A stretch of 64,000 nucleotides of DNA from Trinickia caryophylli. Lineage in GTDB: Bacteria; Pseudomonadota; Gammaproteobacteria; Burkholderiales; Burkholderiaceae. Positions within the stretch are counted from its first letter, which is position 1. Every line of letters starts with the position of its first letter. The notes under the pieces are model-generated. The model searched no databases. It had not been told where the DNA came from and saw only the letters and a list, made by a program, of their open reading frames with translations. A program made the translations under genes and the position numbers. The stretch is from positions 434,001 through 498,000 of the forward strand of contig NZ_CP139970.1 in NCBI RefSeq assembly GCF_034424545.1. The letters run 5' to 3'. Below, piece after piece: positions 28,508 to 40,056 of this stretch.

Positions 28508-29577
28508 GCCCTCACATCAAAAAATGGTTGCCCGCCCTGGCCGTGGCCGCCCTCGCCGCCGCGCTCGGCTATTTTGCGTACGTCCGGCTGCACGACACAG
28601 GGCCGGGCACCGCCTTCGCAAGCGGCAACGGGCGCATCGAGGCAACCGAGATCGACGTCGCTACAAAACTCGCCGGACGCATCGAGCATATCGACGTCGA
28701 CGAGGGCGACTACGTGAAAGCCGGGCAGCGTGTCGCGCAAATGCAGGTTCAGGTGCTCGAGGCGCAGCTCGCCGAGGCCAAGGCGCAGCAGGCCAGAACG
28801 GTCAGCAGCGCTGCGAGTGTCGATGCGCAGGTCGCGCAAAGGAGAAGCGACAAAGTGGCAGCCGAGGCGGTGGTCGCCGAACGCGAAAGCCAGCTCGACG
28901 CTGCCATGCGCAAGCTCGCGCGCTCGGAGACGCTCTCGCGCGAAGGCGCGTCGTCGATGCAAGAGCTCGACGACGACCGGGCGCGCGTGCGTAGCGCACG
29001 GGCCGCCGTTGCTTCGGCAAAGGCGCAGGTCGGCGCCGCACAGGCCGCCATCGACGCCACGAGCGCGCAGCTCGTAGCCGCGCGTTCGGGGATCGAGGCC
29101 GCGCAGGCCACCGTCGCACGCGTCGAAGCAGACATCGACGACAGCCAACTGACGGCGCCGCGCGACGGCCGGGTGCAGTATCGCGTGGCCGAGCCCGGCG
29201 AGGTTCTCGGCGCCGGCGGCAAAGTGCTCAATCTCGTCGATCTGTCGGACGTCTACATGACCTTCTTCTTGCCGGAGACCACCGTGGGCAAGGTCGCGCT
29301 CGGCGCGCAAGCGCGCATCGTGCTCGACGCCGCACCCGAGTATGTGATTCCGGCCACGATCTCGTTCGTCTCGGCGACGGCGCAATTCACACCGAAAACC
29401 GTCGAGACCGCCGCCGAGCGGCAGAAGCTGATGTTTCGCGTCAAAGCCAAAATCAGCCGCGAGTTGCTGCTCAAACATCTGAAGCTCGTCAAGACGGGGC
29501 TGCCAGGCGTCGCCTGGGTGCAGCTCGATCCGAACGCGACATGGCCCGCGACACTTTCGATCAAGCTGCCGCGCTGA
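28504..29577 (+). CDS. HlyD-family membrane-fusion protein
   Basis: 357 aa. One N-terminal membrane anchor (about 8-27), a biotinyl-lipoyl-like half ([20 protein letters not shown]), a long Ala/Gln/Glu-rich coiled coil (about 85-210), then the second lipoyl half ([20 protein letters not shown]) and a beta-barrel. It bridges the inner-membrane transporter and the outer-membrane duct. It resembles YhiI/YbhG-type adaptors that partner RbbA-like ABC proteins. Its start overlaps the upstream stop by 4 nt, and its end overlaps the next gene by 37 nt. Confidence 0.93.
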   Translation: MSPHIKKWLPALAVAALAAALGYFAYVRLHDTGPGTAFASGNGRIEATEIDVATKLAGRIEHIDVDEGDYVKAGQRVAQMQVQVLEAQLAEAKAQQARTVSSAASVDAQVAQRRSDKVAAEAVVAERESQLDAAMRKLARSETLSREGASSMQELDDDRARVRSARAAVASAKAQVGAAQAAIDATSAQLVAARSGIEAAQATVARVEADIDDSQLTAPRDGRVQYRVAEPGEVLGAGGKVLNLVDLSDVYMTFFLPETTVGKVALGAQARIVLDAAPEYVIPATISFVSATAQFTPKTVETAAERQKLMFRVKAKISRELLLKHLKLVKTGLPGVAWVQLDPNATWPATLSIKLPR

Positions 29578-32333
29578 CCGGGGCACAGGCCGGCGCGCCT
29601 GCCGTCGTTCGTCTGAGCGGCGTAAGTCTGCGCTACGGCAAGACGGTGGCGCTCGACGACGTCACGCTCGACGTGCCAGCCGGATGCATGGTCGGACTTA
29701 TCGGCCCCGACGGCGTCGGCAAGTCGAGCCTGCTCTCGCTCATCGCGGGCGCGCGGGCGCTGCAGCAGGGGCACGTCGAGGCACTCGGCGGCGACATGGC
29801 GGCCGCGCGGCATCGCGACGCCGTGTGCCCGCACATCGCCTATATGCCGCAGGGGCTGGGCAAGAATCTTTATCCGACGCTTTCGGTGAGCGAGAACCTG
29901 CGCTTCTTCGCGCGGCTGTTCGGTCATTCGCCCGAGGAAGGTCGCCGGCGCACGGAAGCACTCACGCGCGCCACCGGCCTTCATCCGTTCCTCGACCGCC
30001 CGGCCGGCAAGCTCTCGGGCGGCATGAAGCAAAAGCTCGGCCTGTGCTGCGCACTCATCCACGACCCCGACCTGCTCATACTCGACGAGCCGACCACGGG
30101 TGTGGATCCGCTTTCGCGCGCACAGTTCTGGGACTTGATCGCCCGCATTCGCGGTGCGCGGCCCGACATGAGCGTCGTGGTCGCCACGGCCTACATGGAC
30201 GAAGCGCAGCGCTTCGACTGGATCGTCGCGATGGACGCGGGCCGCGTGCTCGCGACGGGCACGCCGGCGCAGTTGCTCGAGCGCACGCGTTGCGACAATC
30301 TCGAAGCGGCCTTCATCGCGCTCTTGCCCGAGCAAAAGCGCGCGGGGCACCAGCCCGTGCGGATAACGCCGCTCGCCGCATCGGGCGATGCGGCCATCGC
30401 CATCGAAGCGCACGACCTGACGATGAAGTTCGGCGAATTCGTTGCGGTCGATCACGTCAGTCTGCGCATCCGCCAAGGCGAGATCTTCGGCTTTCTCGGC
30501 TCGAACGGCTGCGGCAAGACGACGACGATGAAGATGCTCACCGGCCTGCTGCCGGCCACGGAGGGCAGCGCCACGCTCTTCGGGCGCCCCGTCGATTCGC
30601 GCGACATTCACACGCGCACGCGCGTCGGCTATATGTCGCAGGCGTTTTCGCTCTATACCGAACTGACGGTCCGTCAGAACCTCGTCTTGCACGCACGCCT
30701 CTTCCACGTACCCGAAGCCGACGTGCCCGCACGGGTGCAGGACATGACGGCGCGCTTCGGCTTGCAAGACGTGCTCGACGCTCTGCCCGACAGTCTGCCG
30801 CTCGGCATGCGCCAGCGCCTGTCGCTCGCGGTGGCCATGGTGCATCGGCCCGAGCTGTTGATTCTCGACGAGCCCACCTCCGGCGTGGATCCGATCGCGC
30901 GCGATACGTTCTGGCAGTTGATGATCGATCTCGCGCGGCATGACCGCGTGACGATCTTCATTTCCACGCATTTCATGAACGAAGCGGAGCGCTGCGACCG
31001 CATTTCGCTGATGCACGCGGGGCGCGTGCTCGCGAGCGGCGAGCCGGCCGAGCTCGTTCGCCGCCGCCACGCCGCGACGCTCGAAGAAGCGTTCATCGGC
31101 TATCTGGTCGAAGCGGAAAACGCCTCCGCGGCACCGGACGGCCCGGACGGCGGCGCGGTGTTGCCGGTCTCGCCGCCGCACACCGCCGCCCAAGAGCCGC
31201 CGCATCGTGCCTTCAGCCTCGCCCGCGCCCTCACTTACACTTGGCGCGAATCGCTCGAGCTGCGGCGCGATCCGGTGCGTGCGGCACTCGCGCTGCTGGG
31301 CTCGCTGATTTTGCTGTGCGTAATGGGGTTCGGCATCAGTCTCGACGTCGAGGACCTGCGCTTCGCGGTGCTCGACCGCGATCAGACCGTGCTAAGCCAG
31401 GATTACGCGCTCAACCTGGCCGGGTCGCGCTACTTCATCGAGCAGCCGCCGCTCGCGGGTTACGCGGATCTCGACCGACGCATGCGCAGCGGGGAAGTAT
31501 CGCTTGCCGTCGAGCTGCCGCCGCATTTCGGCCGCGACGTCGAACGCGGCGCGCCGGTCGAGATCGGCGTATGGATCGACGGCGCGATGCCGCAACGCGC
31601 GGAAACGATTCGCGGCTATGTCGTGGGCATGCACCAGTTATGGCTGCTCGAGCAGGCCAGGCACCGGCTCGGCGTCACGCCGCAGGCCCGGGTCGACATC
31701 GAAACGCGCTACCGCTACAACCCGGATGTCAAAAGCCTGCCCGCGATCGTGCCGGCCGTCGTGCCGATCTTGCTGCTGATGCTGCCGGCCATGTTGACGG
31801 CGCTCGCCGTGGTGCGAGAAATCGAGCTGGGCTCGATCGTGAACCTCTATGTCACGCCTGTCACGCGCACCGAGTTCCTGCTCGGCAAGCAATTGCCCTA
31901 TGTCGCGCTCGCCCTCGTCAATTTCGTCTCGATGGCCCTGCTCTCCCGATTCGGCTTCGGCGTGCCGATCAAAGGCGACCTGCCGACTCTTGCGCTTGCG
32001 GTGCTGATCTTCAGCATCATCTCGACGGGCATCGGCCTTTTCGCGTCCACGTTCACACGCAGCCAGATTTCGGCGATGTTCTTCACGATGATCGGCACGC
32101 TCGTGCCCGCGGTGCAGTTCTGCGGCATGCTCAACCCCGTTTCGTCGATGGAAGGCAGCGCGCGCGCAATCGGCATGCTGTACCCGGCCACCTACATGCT
32201 GACCATCAGCCGCGGCGTGTTCGACAAGGCACTGGGCTTCTCGCAGCTGCAAGCCGAATTCTGGCCGATGCTCGCAGCCGTGCCCGTGATTCTGGGCGCC
32301 ACGATCGCGCTCCTCAAGAAGCAGGAGAAGTAG
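29541..32333 (+). CDS. RbbA-like ABC transporter: two ATPase domains fused to a permease
   Basis: 930 aa. ATPase domain 1 (about 22-245) has [17 protein letters not shown] and [12 protein letters not shown]. ATPase domain 2 (about 290-515) has [10 protein letters not shown] and [11 protein letters not shown], but its signature reads LPLGMRQRL, a degenerate C-loop. The C-terminal ABC-2 permease (about 555-930) has one N-terminal helix, a large loop and five or six membrane segments. Size and order match E. coli RbbA (YhiH). The ATG lies inside the HlyD gene with no clear ribosome site, so coupling is expected. Substrate unknown; drug or lipid export is typical. Confidence 0.92.
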   Translation: MARDTFDQAAALTGAQAGAPAVVRLSGVSLRYGKTVALDDVTLDVPAGCMVGLIGPDGVGKSSLLSLIAGARALQQGHVEALGGDMAAARHRDAVCPHIAYMPQGLGKNLYPTLSVSENLRFFARLFGHSPEEGRRRTEALTRATGLHPFLDRPAGKLSGGMKQKLGLCCALIHDPDLLILDEPTTGVDPLSRAQFWDLIARIRGARPDMSVVVATAYMDEAQRFDWIVAMDAGRVLATGTPAQLLERTRCDNLEAAFIALLPEQKRAGHQPVRITPLAASGDAAIAIEAHDLTMKFGEFVAVDHVSLRIRQGEIFGFLGSNGCGKTTTMKMLTGLLPATEGSATLFGRPVDSRDIHTRTRVGYMSQAFSLYTELTVRQNLVLHARLFHVPEADVPARVQDMTARFGLQDVLDALPDSLPLGMRQRLSLAVAMVHRPELLILDEPTSGVDPIARDTFWQLMIDLARHDRVTIFISTHFMNEAERCDRISLMHAGRVLASGEPAELVRRRHAATLEEAFIGYLVEAENASAAPDGPDGGAVLPVSPPHTAAQEPPHRAFSLARALTYTWRESLELRRDPVRAALALLGSLILLCVMGFGISLDVEDLRFAVLDRDQTVLSQDYALNLAGSRYFIEQPPLAGYADLDRRMRSGEVSLAVELPPHFGRDVERGAPVEIGVWIDGAMPQRAETIRGYVVGMHQLWLLEQARHRLGVTPQARVDIETRYRYNPDVKSLPAIVPAVVPILLLMLPAMLTALAVVREIELGSIVNLYVTPVTRTEFLLGKQLPYVALALVNFVSMALLSRFGFGVPIKGDLPTLALAVLIFSIISTGIGLFASTFTRSQISAMFFTMIGTLVPAVQFCGMLNPVSSMEGSARAIGMLYPATYMLTISRGVFDKALGFSQLQAEFWPMLAAVPVILGATIALLKKQEK

Positions 32334-32335
32334 CC

Positions 32336-33460
32336 ATGCGCGCGCTCTCGAACGTCTACCGCCTCGGCGTGAAAGAACTCTGGAGCCTGCTGCGCGACCC
32401 GGTGCTGCTCGTGCTGATCGGCTACACGTTCACGGCTTCCGTCTACTTCGCCGCGACTGCGGAGCCCGATACGCTGCACATGGCGCCGATCGCGATCGTC
32501 GACGAAGATGCCTCGCCGCTTTCCGCGCGCATCGCGGCCGCATTCTTTCCGCCGCAGTTCAAAACGCCGCAGCTCATCACCCATGCGGAAGTCGACCGCG
32601 GGCTCGATACCGGCCGGTACACGTTCGCGCTCGATATTCCGCCGGACTTCCAGCGCGACGTTCTGGCTGGCCGGCCGGCACAGGTCCAGCTCAACGTGGA
32701 CGCGACGCGCATGAGCCAGGCGTTCACGGGCAGCACCTACATTCAGCAGATCGTGAGCGGGGAAGTGGACGAATTTTCGCGCCGCTATCGCAGCAACGCG
32801 GCCTTGCCCGTCGATCTCGCGCTGCATACGCGCTTCAACCCGAATCTGGAGCGCGCGTGGTTCGGCTCGGTCATGGAGATCATCAACAACGTCACGATGT
32901 TATCGATCATTCTGACGGGCGCGGCACTGATTCGCGAGCGCGAGCACGGCACGATCGAGCATCTGCTCGTCATGCCCGTCACACCGGGCGAGATCATGGT
33001 GGCGAAGATCTGGTCGATGGGATTCGTCGTGCTGCTCGCGGCAGCTCTCTCGCTCGCCCTGGTCGTGCGGGCGGCACTCGACGTGCCGATCGAAGGGTCG
33101 GTTGCACTGTTCATGGCCGGAGCCGCGCTGCATCTGTTCGCGACGACCTCGATGGGCATTTACATGGCGACGCTTGCACGCAGCATGCCGCAGTTCGGCA
33201 TGCTCGTCGTGCTCGTCATGCTACCGCTCGAATTGCTTTCGGGCAGTCTCACGCCGCGCGAAAGCATGCCGCGGATCGTGCAGGACATCATGCTCGCGGC
33301 ACCGACCACGCACTTCGTCGAGCTGAGCCAGGCCATCCTGTATCGCGGTGCATCCTTCGGCGCCGTCTGGCAGTCGTTCGTCGCGCTGCTCGCCATCGGC
33401 TCCGTGCTGTTCCTGTTGTCGTTACGCCGTTTTCGCTCCGCGATCAGGCAAATGGCGTAA
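32336..33460 (+). CDS. ABC-2 type permease (YhhJ-like)
   Basis: 374 aa with the ABC-2 layout: one N-terminal membrane helix (VLLVLIGYTFTASVYFA), a periplasmic domain of about 140 residues, then five C-terminal helices with IREREHGTIEHLLVMPVTPGEIM between them, which is the usual cytoplasmic coupling motif. AGGAG lies before the ATG, 2 bp after the RbbA-like gene. It is the homologous partner of that protein's permease half, so the two would form the heteromeric membrane channel. Last gene of the efflux operon. Confidence 0.93.
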   Translation: MRALSNVYRLGVKELWSLLRDPVLLVLIGYTFTASVYFAATAEPDTLHMAPIAIVDEDASPLSARIAAAFFPPQFKTPQLITHAEVDRGLDTGRYTFALDIPPDFQRDVLAGRPAQVQLNVDATRMSQAFTGSTYIQQIVSGEVDEFSRRYRSNAALPVDLALHTRFNPNLERAWFGSVMEIINNVTMLSIILTGAALIREREHGTIEHLLVMPVTPGEIMVAKIWSMGFVVLLAAALSLALVVRAALDVPIEGSVALFMAGAALHLFATTSMGIYMATLARSMPQFGMLVVLVMLPLELLSGSLTPRESMPRIVQDIMLAAPTTHFVELSQAILYRGASFGAVWQSFVALLAIGSVLFLLSLRRFRSAIRQMA

Positions 33461-33636
33461 CGATCCTCCGGCCGGAGCATTCTTATCCGCATTTATCCGC
33501 GCGCCTTCCTTTGTATCGGGTCGAACGACGGCGAAAAGGGTCGGACGCGTGACTTCAACTCGCGTATTCCCCGTTCAAGGGATTCCGATTCGCGACGTAA
33601 ACAGAAGTAGAGCGAATTTTTCGAGCAAACTTCACC

Positions 33637-36600
33637 GTGATTCCGGCCCTTTTGCCGAAGCTTGGCGCACGCCTGCGCCAAGCTTCGTCCCGTTTCGACG
33701 TGAAGCGCGCGATCGGCTTTCATTGGACCTTTCCGCTATTCTCGGCAGTACTGATCGTGCTCGTCTGGGCAGTCACGCTTCATCTTATCGGGCTCGATCG
33801 CGCGCGCGCGTCGAATGCCGCGCGCGATTCGACGCGCATGCAGGCCGACATCTATGAAGCGCAGTTCACGCACAAGCTCGGCGCAATCGACGGGAAGCTA
33901 AAAACGATCCGCTATGCAGCGGCACTCAAGGGTGACAACGGCGCACTCGTCGATCTGACGCGTCAGCGGCTTTTACCGACCCAGCCCGAATTCGCAATCG
34001 GCATTGTGGACCGCAACGGCCGCCTCGTGGCAAGCACGCAAACGCATGCGATGGACGATCTCACGGGCCGGCCAGCGTTCGAGCGCCTGCGCCACGACGA
34101 AGCCGACCGCATCGTACTCGCCTACGAATCGGCGCGCGCCCGGCTGCTTTTCATGCGCCGTCTCACCGCCGACGGTTCGTTCGCCGGCGCAGCCGTCATC
34201 TCGGTTGACGCGCGCTATTTCGTGGGCGATTACGACGCGGCCCGCTTCGGTCGCGCCGGCATGCTGGCGCTGGTCGAGACGGACGGCACGCTCGTCATCG
34301 AGCGTGTCGGCGAGCGCATGCGTTCCGGCGTTCATGTGAACTATGCCGAGCTGGAAGAACGTATTGGCCAAAGCCCGCAGGCGCGCGACGCCCCGTGGAT
34401 CACACCGTGGGACGGCATCGTGCGCTACGCCGACGTGCGGGCCGTACGGGGGCTGCCCCTCGCAATCGCAGTCGGCCTCTCGCGCGACGAGCAGCTCGCC
34501 GCCTGGCGCAGAAACTCGCGCGGGCGGCTCGAGGCAGCCGTCACCGCGAGCCTCATTCTGGCGCTCGCCGGCTGCGGACTCGGCCTGCTGACCTGGCAGC
34601 TCGCGCGGCAGCGGCACCGCGCACAGCGCGCGCGCGAAGCCTACCACGCAGCTTCCGAAGCGAGCCTCGACGCATTCTTCGTGCTGCGCAACCTGCGCGA
34701 CGCGACGGGCCGCATTACCGATTTCGAACTCAGCGAGATCAATCGCCGCGGCATCGAACTGTGCGGCAAATCGAAGCAGACGCTCGTCGGCAGAACACTG
34801 AGCGGACTGCTGCCGCACGGGCGCGGGAATCCCGTCTTCGAAGACTGCCTCGGCGCGGCGCACGACAAAAGTGCCAGGGAGCGCGAGTGGGAAGCTTCGG
34901 GAAAGCGCACACACAAATGGCTCTATCGGCAGGTCGTCGGCGTCGAGGACGGCGTCGTGGTCATCGTGCGCGACATCACCGAGCGCAAGCGGGCCGAACT
35001 GCTCCGTACCGCGCAAGGCCGCGTGCTGGAGCTGATTGCCACGGGCACGCCGCTGCCGCTCATCCTCGCCGAACTGATCCACTTGGTGGAATCGCAGACG
35101 CACGAGATGGTCGGAGCGGTGCTCTTGCCCGACGCCGATACGCAGCATTTTCGCATCGCGGCCGGGCCTCACCTGCCGGCCCAGCATTCGCGCGCGCTCA
35201 AGACGCTCCAGTTCGGCGCCCACGCCAGCCCTTGTGGCCTCGCGCTGGCGAGCTTCGCCACCGTCGTTGTGGAGGACCTCGCGTGCGAGCAGCGGTGGCA
35301 GGATTATCGGGAACGGGTCACCTCGCTCGGACTGCGCGCGTGCTGGGCCCTGCCGATCATGTCGCAACTGGGTATTCCGCTCGGCGTACTGGCGATGTAC
35401 GCGCGCCGCGCGTGCCGTCCGGCCGACACGGAGGCACAACTGCTCGCCGTCGCCACGCGCATCGCCGGCATCGCCATCGAGCGCGAACAGTCGGAGGAAC
35501 GCATCCGCCATATGGCGACGCACGACGCGTTGACGGGGCTGCCCAACCGCACACTGCTCGGCGACCGTCTCGAGCAGGCGATCGCCCACGCGCAGCGCTA
35601 CGCGCGGCAAGTGAGTGTCGTGTTCGTCGATCTCGACAACTTCAAGCTCATCAACGACAGCCTGGGCCACCAGGCCGGCGACGCACTGCTCGCCGCGGTC
35701 GCCCAGCGCATGCAGGCATCGCTGCGGGCGACCGATACCGTCGTGCGTTTGGGCGGCGACGAATTCGTAGTCGTGTTGTTCGACCAGGAACGAGGAGACG
35801 AATCGGTCGCACAAGTCCTCGAGCGGCTGCGCGCCAACATCGAGCGACCGCTCGAGCTCGGCGCGCAGACCGTATGCATGGCCTGCAGCATGGGCGTGGC
35901 CACCTACCCGCGCGACGGTACGACCTTACAGGCGCTGCTCGTGAATGCCGATGCGGCGATGTACCGCGCGAAGGAGGTCGGCCGCAACAATACGCAGTTC
36001 TATGCGCCGTCGATGAATGCCCAGTCCGGGCGCAAGCTCGTGCGCCTGGAAGCATTGCGCAATGCCGTGTCGAACGGTGAGCTCGTGCTGCTCTATCAGC
36101 CGCAGTTCGATTTGCGGTCGCGCCGCATGTTCGGCGTCGAGGCCCTGATCCGCTGGAACCACCCCGAATGGGGTCTGCTCCCGCCCGATCAGTTCATTCC
36201 GCTTGCCGAGGAAAGCGGACTCATCGTGCCGATCGGCAACTGGGTACTGAGCACGGCATGTCGCCAGAACAAGGTTTGGCAAGACGCCGGATTCCCGCCG
36301 ATCACGATGTCGGTCAACATATCGGCTCGGCAGTTCCTCGAGCGCGATCTGGTCGAACGCGTCCGCCAAGTGTTGGACGAGACCGGGCTCGAGGCGAAGT
36401 ACCTCGAACTCGAGCTGACCGAAAGTCTGCTCATGAGCAATCTCGACGATGCGATAGTCGCCATGCAGCGGCTACGCGACATCGGCGTCAATCTCGCCAT
36501 CGACGATTTCGGCATCGGCTATTCGAGCCTCAGCGCGCTCAAGCACTTTCCCGTCGGACGGCTCAAGATCGACAAATCGTTCGTGCGCAATCTGCCCGAG

Positions 36601-36843
36601 GACGCGGACGACCGGACAATCGCGTTGTCGGTGATCTCGCTCGGTCACAAACTGAATTTGAAAGTGGTGGCGGAAGGCGTTGAAACGGCCGAACAGCTCG
36701 CATTCCTGCAGCACAACGAGTGCGATCAGATGCAGGGGTTCTTGCTGAGCAAGCCGATCGAGGCGAGCGAGGTCGTCAGGCTCTTCGCGGCCGAGCCGCT
36801 CGACCACGCGGCGCAGCCGGCCGGCGATGCGCTTGCGCCGTGA
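33637..36843 (+). CDS. Cyclic-di-GMP protein: CACHE-PAS-GAF-GGDEF-EAL
   Basis: 1068 aa. A membrane helix (about 30-52), a double-CACHE-like periplasmic domain (about 55-290), a second helix (about 300-322), PAS (about 335-450), GAF-like domain (about 465-625), GGDEF (about 635-800) and EAL (about 815-1060). The cyclase motif RLGGDEF (706-710) and the inhibitory site RATD five residues before it are intact; the phosphodiesterase has EAL at 835-837 with [10 protein letters not shown] and KIDKSFV. Both activities are thus possible. The start is GTG at 33637, needed to include the first helix; no good ribosome site is seen, so the N-terminus is uncertain. Confidence 0.92.
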   Translation: MIPALLPKLGARLRQASSRFDVKRAIGFHWTFPLFSAVLIVLVWAVTLHLIGLDRARASNAARDSTRMQADIYEAQFTHKLGAIDGKLKTIRYAAALKGDNGALVDLTRQRLLPTQPEFAIGIVDRNGRLVASTQTHAMDDLTGRPAFERLRHDEADRIVLAYESARARLLFMRRLTADGSFAGAAVISVDARYFVGDYDAARFGRAGMLALVETDGTLVIERVGERMRSGVHVNYAELEERIGQSPQARDAPWITPWDGIVRYADVRAVRGLPLAIAVGLSRDEQLAAWRRNSRGRLEAAVTASLILALAGCGLGLLTWQLARQRHRAQRAREAYHAASEASLDAFFVLRNLRDATGRITDFELSEINRRGIELCGKSKQTLVGRTLSGLLPHGRGNPVFEDCLGAAHDKSAREREWEASGKRTHKWLYRQVVGVEDGVVVIVRDITERKRAELLRTAQGRVLELIATGTPLPLILAELIHLVESQTHEMVGAVLLPDADTQHFRIAAGPHLPAQHSRALKTLQFGAHASPCGLALASFATVVVEDLACEQRWQDYRERVTSLGLRACWALPIMSQLGIPLGVLAMYARRACRPADTEAQLLAVATRIAGIAIEREQSEERIRHMATHDALTGLPNRTLLGDRLEQAIAHAQRYARQVSVVFVDLDNFKLINDSLGHQAGDALLAAVAQRMQASLRATDTVVRLGGDEFVVVLFDQERGDESVAQVLERLRANIERPLELGAQTVCMACSMGVATYPRDGTTLQALLVNADAAMYRAKEVGRNNTQFYAPSMNAQSGRKLVRLEALRNAVSNGELVLLYQPQFDLRSRRMFGVEALIRWNHPEWGLLPPDQFIPLAEESGLIVPIGNWVLSTACRQNKVWQDAGFPPITMSVNISARQFLERDLVERVRQVLDETGLEAKYLELELTESLLMSNLDDAIVAMQRLRDIGVNLAIDDFGIGYSSLSALKHFPVGRLKIDKSFVRNLPEDADDRTIALSVISLGHKLNLKVVAEGVETAEQLAFLQHNECDQMQGFLLSKPIEASEVVRLFAAEPLDHAAQPAGDALAP

Positions 36844-36930
36844 AGCCGTGCCAAGGCCAAGGCCAAGACCAAGACTGCGAAGCTGCGAAGGCGCCTGGAG
36901 CGAACCGCAGGGGAAACGGCCGCAGAAAAA

Positions 36931-36956
36931 AATAAAGCCCTGATTGCTCAGGGCTT
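36931..36956 (-). terminator. Terminator of tRNA-Ala
   Basis: A 9-bp perfect stem AAGCCCTGA/TCAGGGCTT with a TTGC loop. The minus strand continues with TTTATTTTTTT, so it serves the tRNA; the plus side is also T-rich and could stop the GGDEF-EAL transcript. Just before it (36844-36895) is a small Ala/Lys-like CCAAGG tandem repeat, not a gene. Confidence 0.8.
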
Positions 36957-36998
36957 CATTCTATTTTTCTGAACTGCTCGCCAACTTCGATTGGTTGG

Positions 36999-37074
<76 letters not shown>

Positions 37075-37093
37075 GTTGCAGTACAGAAATGAG

Positions 37094-37122
37094 ATTATAG
37101 AGAGCTGCTCAGACCTTGTAAA
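37094..37122 (-). promoter_or_regulatory. Promoter of tRNA-Ala
   Basis: On the minus strand TTTACA (37122-37117), a 17-bp spacer and a perfect TATAAT (37099-37094). Transcription would start about 12 nt before the tRNA 5' end. Confidence 0.75.
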
Positions 37123-37192
37123 TACCCTTTCTTCACTTTTCGGTCGATGCGCGAATCTCATACGTTCCTCGCGCATCGACGATGCGTCGACA

Positions 37193-38602
37193 TCAGCCGG
37201 CGAGCCCTTTTTCGATCCGGCCCACGACGACCTCGCGCGGCAAAAGCGCGAGCACCGCGTCGATCGACGGTGTATGCGTCGTGCCGACGACGAGCAAACG
37301 AACCGGCATCGCGAGCTGCGGCATCTTGAGCTTGTGCGTACCCAGCGTCGCCTTCAACGCGGCGGCGATGCCTTCCTTGGTCCACTCCGCGGCGGCAAGC
37401 GCGGCAGCCAGCTCGGTGAGCGCGGGCCGTGCGGCATCGGTCAGATGCTGAGCGAGTGCCTCGGGCTCCGGTGCCGGCACGCGATAGAACATCGCCGCGT
37501 TCTCGACGATCTCCTTGATCGTCGAGGCGCGATCCTTCATCAGCGCGATGACGCCGTCAAGCGCGGGCCCGTTTGCGAGCGCGGCCTCGTCGATACCGAG
37601 CTCGGCGAAGAACGGCCGGGCAAGCTCGGCGAGCCGCGCATTGCCGGCTTCCTTGATGTAGTGATTGTTGAGCCAGTTAAGCTTGTTGTGGTCGTACTGC
37701 GCCGGCGACTTGCCGAGGTGTTCGAGGTTGAACCACTCGACGAATTGCTCCCGCGAAAAAATCTCGGCGTCTCCATGCGACCAGCCGAGCCGTGCAAGAT
37801 AGTTGAGCACGGCCTCGGGCAGGTAGCCGGCATCGCGGTAGCCCATGACGCTCATGGCGCCGTGGCGCTTGCTCATCTTCTCGCCGGCTTCGTTGAGCAC
37901 GGTCGGCAGGTGCGCGTAGACGGGCGGCTCGCCGCCAAGCGCACGCAGAATGTTGATTTGCCGCGGCGTATTGTTCACGTGGTCGTCACCGCGGATCACG
38001 TGCGTGATACGCATATCGAGATCGTCCACGACCACGCAGAAGTTGTAGGTGGGCGTGCCGTCGGGCCGCGCGATGACGAGATCGTCGAGCTCCTCGTTCG
38101 AGATCTCGACGCGGCCCTTGACCGCGTCGTCCCACGCCACTACACCCGTCAACGGATTCTTGAAGCGAATGACGGGCTGCACGCCCGCGGGCGGCTCGGG
38201 CAACGTCTTGCCCGGCTCCGGGCGCCACGTTCCGTCGTAGCGCGGCTTCTCGCCGGCCAAACGCTGCCGCTCGCGCAGTGCATCGAGTTCCTCGGTCGAC
38301 ATGTAGCACGGGTACGCGAGGCCCGCATCGAGCATTTGCGCCAGCACCTCGCGGTAGCGATCCATGCGCTGCATCTGCCGGTACGGGCCTTCGTCGAAAT
38401 CGAGGCCGAGCCACGCCATGCCATCGAGGATCGCCTGCACCGCCTCCTCGGTCGAACGCTCCACGTCGGTATCCTCGATGCGCAGCACGAACGCTCCCTT
38501 CATCTTGCGCGCGAATGCCCACGGATAAAGGGCCGAACGAATATTGCCGAGATGGATGAAGCCGGTCGGGCTCGGTGCGAAGCGGGTACGGACGTTGGAC
38601 AT
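37193..38602 (-). CDS. gltX: Glutamyl-tRNA synthetase
   Basis: 469 aa, class I synthetase that charges tRNA-Glu. The HIGH motif is HLGN (17-20) within [14 protein letters not shown], and the KMSKS loop is KMSKRHG (about 241-247). The C-terminal helical anticodon-binding part is complete. A TATAAT at 38668-38663 lies about 60 bp upstream after two copies of GGGCGGTTA, but its -35 box is poor. Housekeeping gene; the two tRNA-Glu substrates lie at 8.4-8.7 kb. Confidence 0.97.
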   Translation of the reverse strand: MSNVRTRFAPSPTGFIHLGNIRSALYPWAFARKMKGAFVLRIEDTDVERSTEEAVQAILDGMAWLGLDFDEGPYRQMQRMDRYREVLAQMLDAGLAYPCYMSTEELDALRERQRLAGEKPRYDGTWRPEPGKTLPEPPAGVQPVIRFKNPLTGVVAWDDAVKGRVEISNEELDDLVIARPDGTPTYNFCVVVDDLDMRITHVIRGDDHVNNTPRQINILRALGGEPPVYAHLPTVLNEAGEKMSKRHGAMSVMGYRDAGYLPEAVLNYLARLGWSHGDAEIFSREQFVEWFNLEHLGKSPAQYDHNKLNWLNNHYIKEAGNARLAELARPFFAELGIDEAALANGPALDGVIALMKDRASTIKEIVENAAMFYRVPAPEPEALAQHLTDAARPALTELAAALAAAEWTKEGIAAALKATLGTHKLKMPQLAMPVRLLVVGTTHTPSIDAVLALLPREVVVGRIEKGLAG

Positions 38603-38938
38603 GAGCAGGTGTCAGGTGTCGCGCGGCAAGCGCGCAAGCGGGCGGACGAAAACGAAACCGCAATTATAACCGCCCTTAACCGCCCGGCCGGCGGCTGCCG
38701 CGGGCCGCCGTGCGCGGCCGCCCCGCCGCCCACCGACTCGCGGCCCCGTACGAAACGAAGGCATCCTCACCGCCGGCGCACTCCGTTTGCCTTATGATGT
38801 GCGCCGCGAGCCCGGCCTGCCGCCAGCCGTGTCGACCTGCAACGAGCGCAGCTGCCCGGCTTCGGCCCGCGCCGTCTCGGGCAGCACGCGCCCCAGCATG
38901 CGCGCACCTCGGGCATCGCATCGCTCTCGGAGATATCG

Positions 38939-39874
38939 TTGAAACCCTCTTCCCCTCGCCTGTCCCGCCGCAGCTTCTCCATCGCCTGCGCCTCCGCGCT
39001 CGTGAGCGCCTGCGCCTCGCCATCGAAGAACGGCGGTACGACCACCCCGGCCACGCCGCCCGTTGCCACCACGCCCGCGCGTCCGCTGCGCATCGCGTTC
39101 GCGCTCGGCGGAGGCGCCGCACGCGGCTTCGCGCATATCGGCGTCATCAAGGCGCTCGAAGCGCGGGGCGTGACGCCCGATCTGCTGTGCGGTACGAGTG
39201 CGGGGTCGGTCGTCGCCGCGCTCTATGCATCGGGCATGAACGGCATCGCCATCAACAAACTCGCACTGACGATGGATCAAGCGTCGATCAGCGATTGGGC
39301 CATGCCGTTTCGCGCCCGCGGTTTCCTGCAAGGCATCGCGCTGCAGAACTACATCAACACGACGCTCGGTAACCGCCCGATCGAGAAGATGGCGCGGCCG
39401 CTCGGCATCGTGGCCACCGATCTGCGCAACGGCCAGCCGATCCTCTTTCAGCGCGGCGATACCGGCACGGCCGTACGCGCCTCGTGCAGCGTGCCGTCGA
39501 TTTTCGAACCCGTGAAGATCGGGGGGCATGAGTACGTCGACGGCGGGCTCGTGAGCCCCGTGCCGGCCGCGTTCGCGCGCAAGATGGGGGCCGACTTCGT
39601 GATCGCCGTCGACATCTCGGCGAACCCCGAGGCCGCGCTCACGCAAAGCTCGTTCGATATCCTGCTGCAGACGTTCACGATCATGGGTCAGACGATCAAG
39701 ACCTACGAACTCGAGAAGTATGCCGACTTCGTCATCAAGCCGAATCTGGCCGCCATGAGCGGCAGCGACTTCTCTCAACGCAACGCGGCCATTCTGGCCG
39801 GCGAGGAAGCCGTCGCGCGCGTGTTCGGGCAACTCGAGCAAAAGCTGGCGGCCAGCCGCGCCCGCGTCGTCTGA
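38939..39874 (+). CDS. Patatin-like phospholipase, predicted lipoprotein (RssA-type)
   Basis: 311 aa with a TTG start at 38939 (GGAGATATCG upstream). The N-terminus shows twin arginines (SRRSFS) and a lipobox LVSAC (Cys25), so Tat- or Sec-dependent export and lipid anchoring are likely. The patatin domain (about 50-245) is complete: oxyanion loop GGGAARGFAHIG, nucleophile Ser87 in GTSAG, and the dyad aspartate Asp201 in VDGGLVSP. It would hydrolyse acyl-ester bonds of lipids. The predicted envelope location makes it differ from cytoplasmic RssA. Neighbouring gltX is divergent. Confidence 0.9.
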   Translation: MKPSSPRLSRRSFSIACASALVSACASPSKNGGTTTPATPPVATTPARPLRIAFALGGGAARGFAHIGVIKALEARGVTPDLLCGTSAGSVVAALYASGMNGIAINKLALTMDQASISDWAMPFRARGFLQGIALQNYINTTLGNRPIEKMARPLGIVATDLRNGQPILFQRGDTGTAVRASCSVPSIFEPVKIGGHEYVDGGLVSPVPAAFARKMGADFVIAVDISANPEAALTQSSFDILLQTFTIMGQTIKTYELEKYADFVIKPNLAAMSGSDFSQRNAAILAGEEAVARVFGQLEQKLAASRARVV

Positions 39875-39984
39875 AATGCCGAACAGCCGAACGCCGACAA
39901 GCCGTGTGCGCGGCCACAGGCCGCGCCGCTGCCGGGCGAGCGGGGGCGCCAGCCGGGCAAAGTCTGGCCCTGGGCGAATAACGC

Positions 39985-40020
39985 AAAAAAACCCGCCGCG
40001 TGAGTTCACACGCGGCGGGT
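39985..40020 (-). terminator. Terminator of the NlpC/P60 gene
   Basis: A 12-bp perfect stem (39991-40002 with 40009-40020), a 6-nt loop and, on the minus strand, a T-run. It lies 37 bp after the stop codon at 40057. Confidence 0.85.
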
Positions 40021-40056
40021 TCGATCGTTCTTACCCTTGAAGACGCCCGAGACGGC

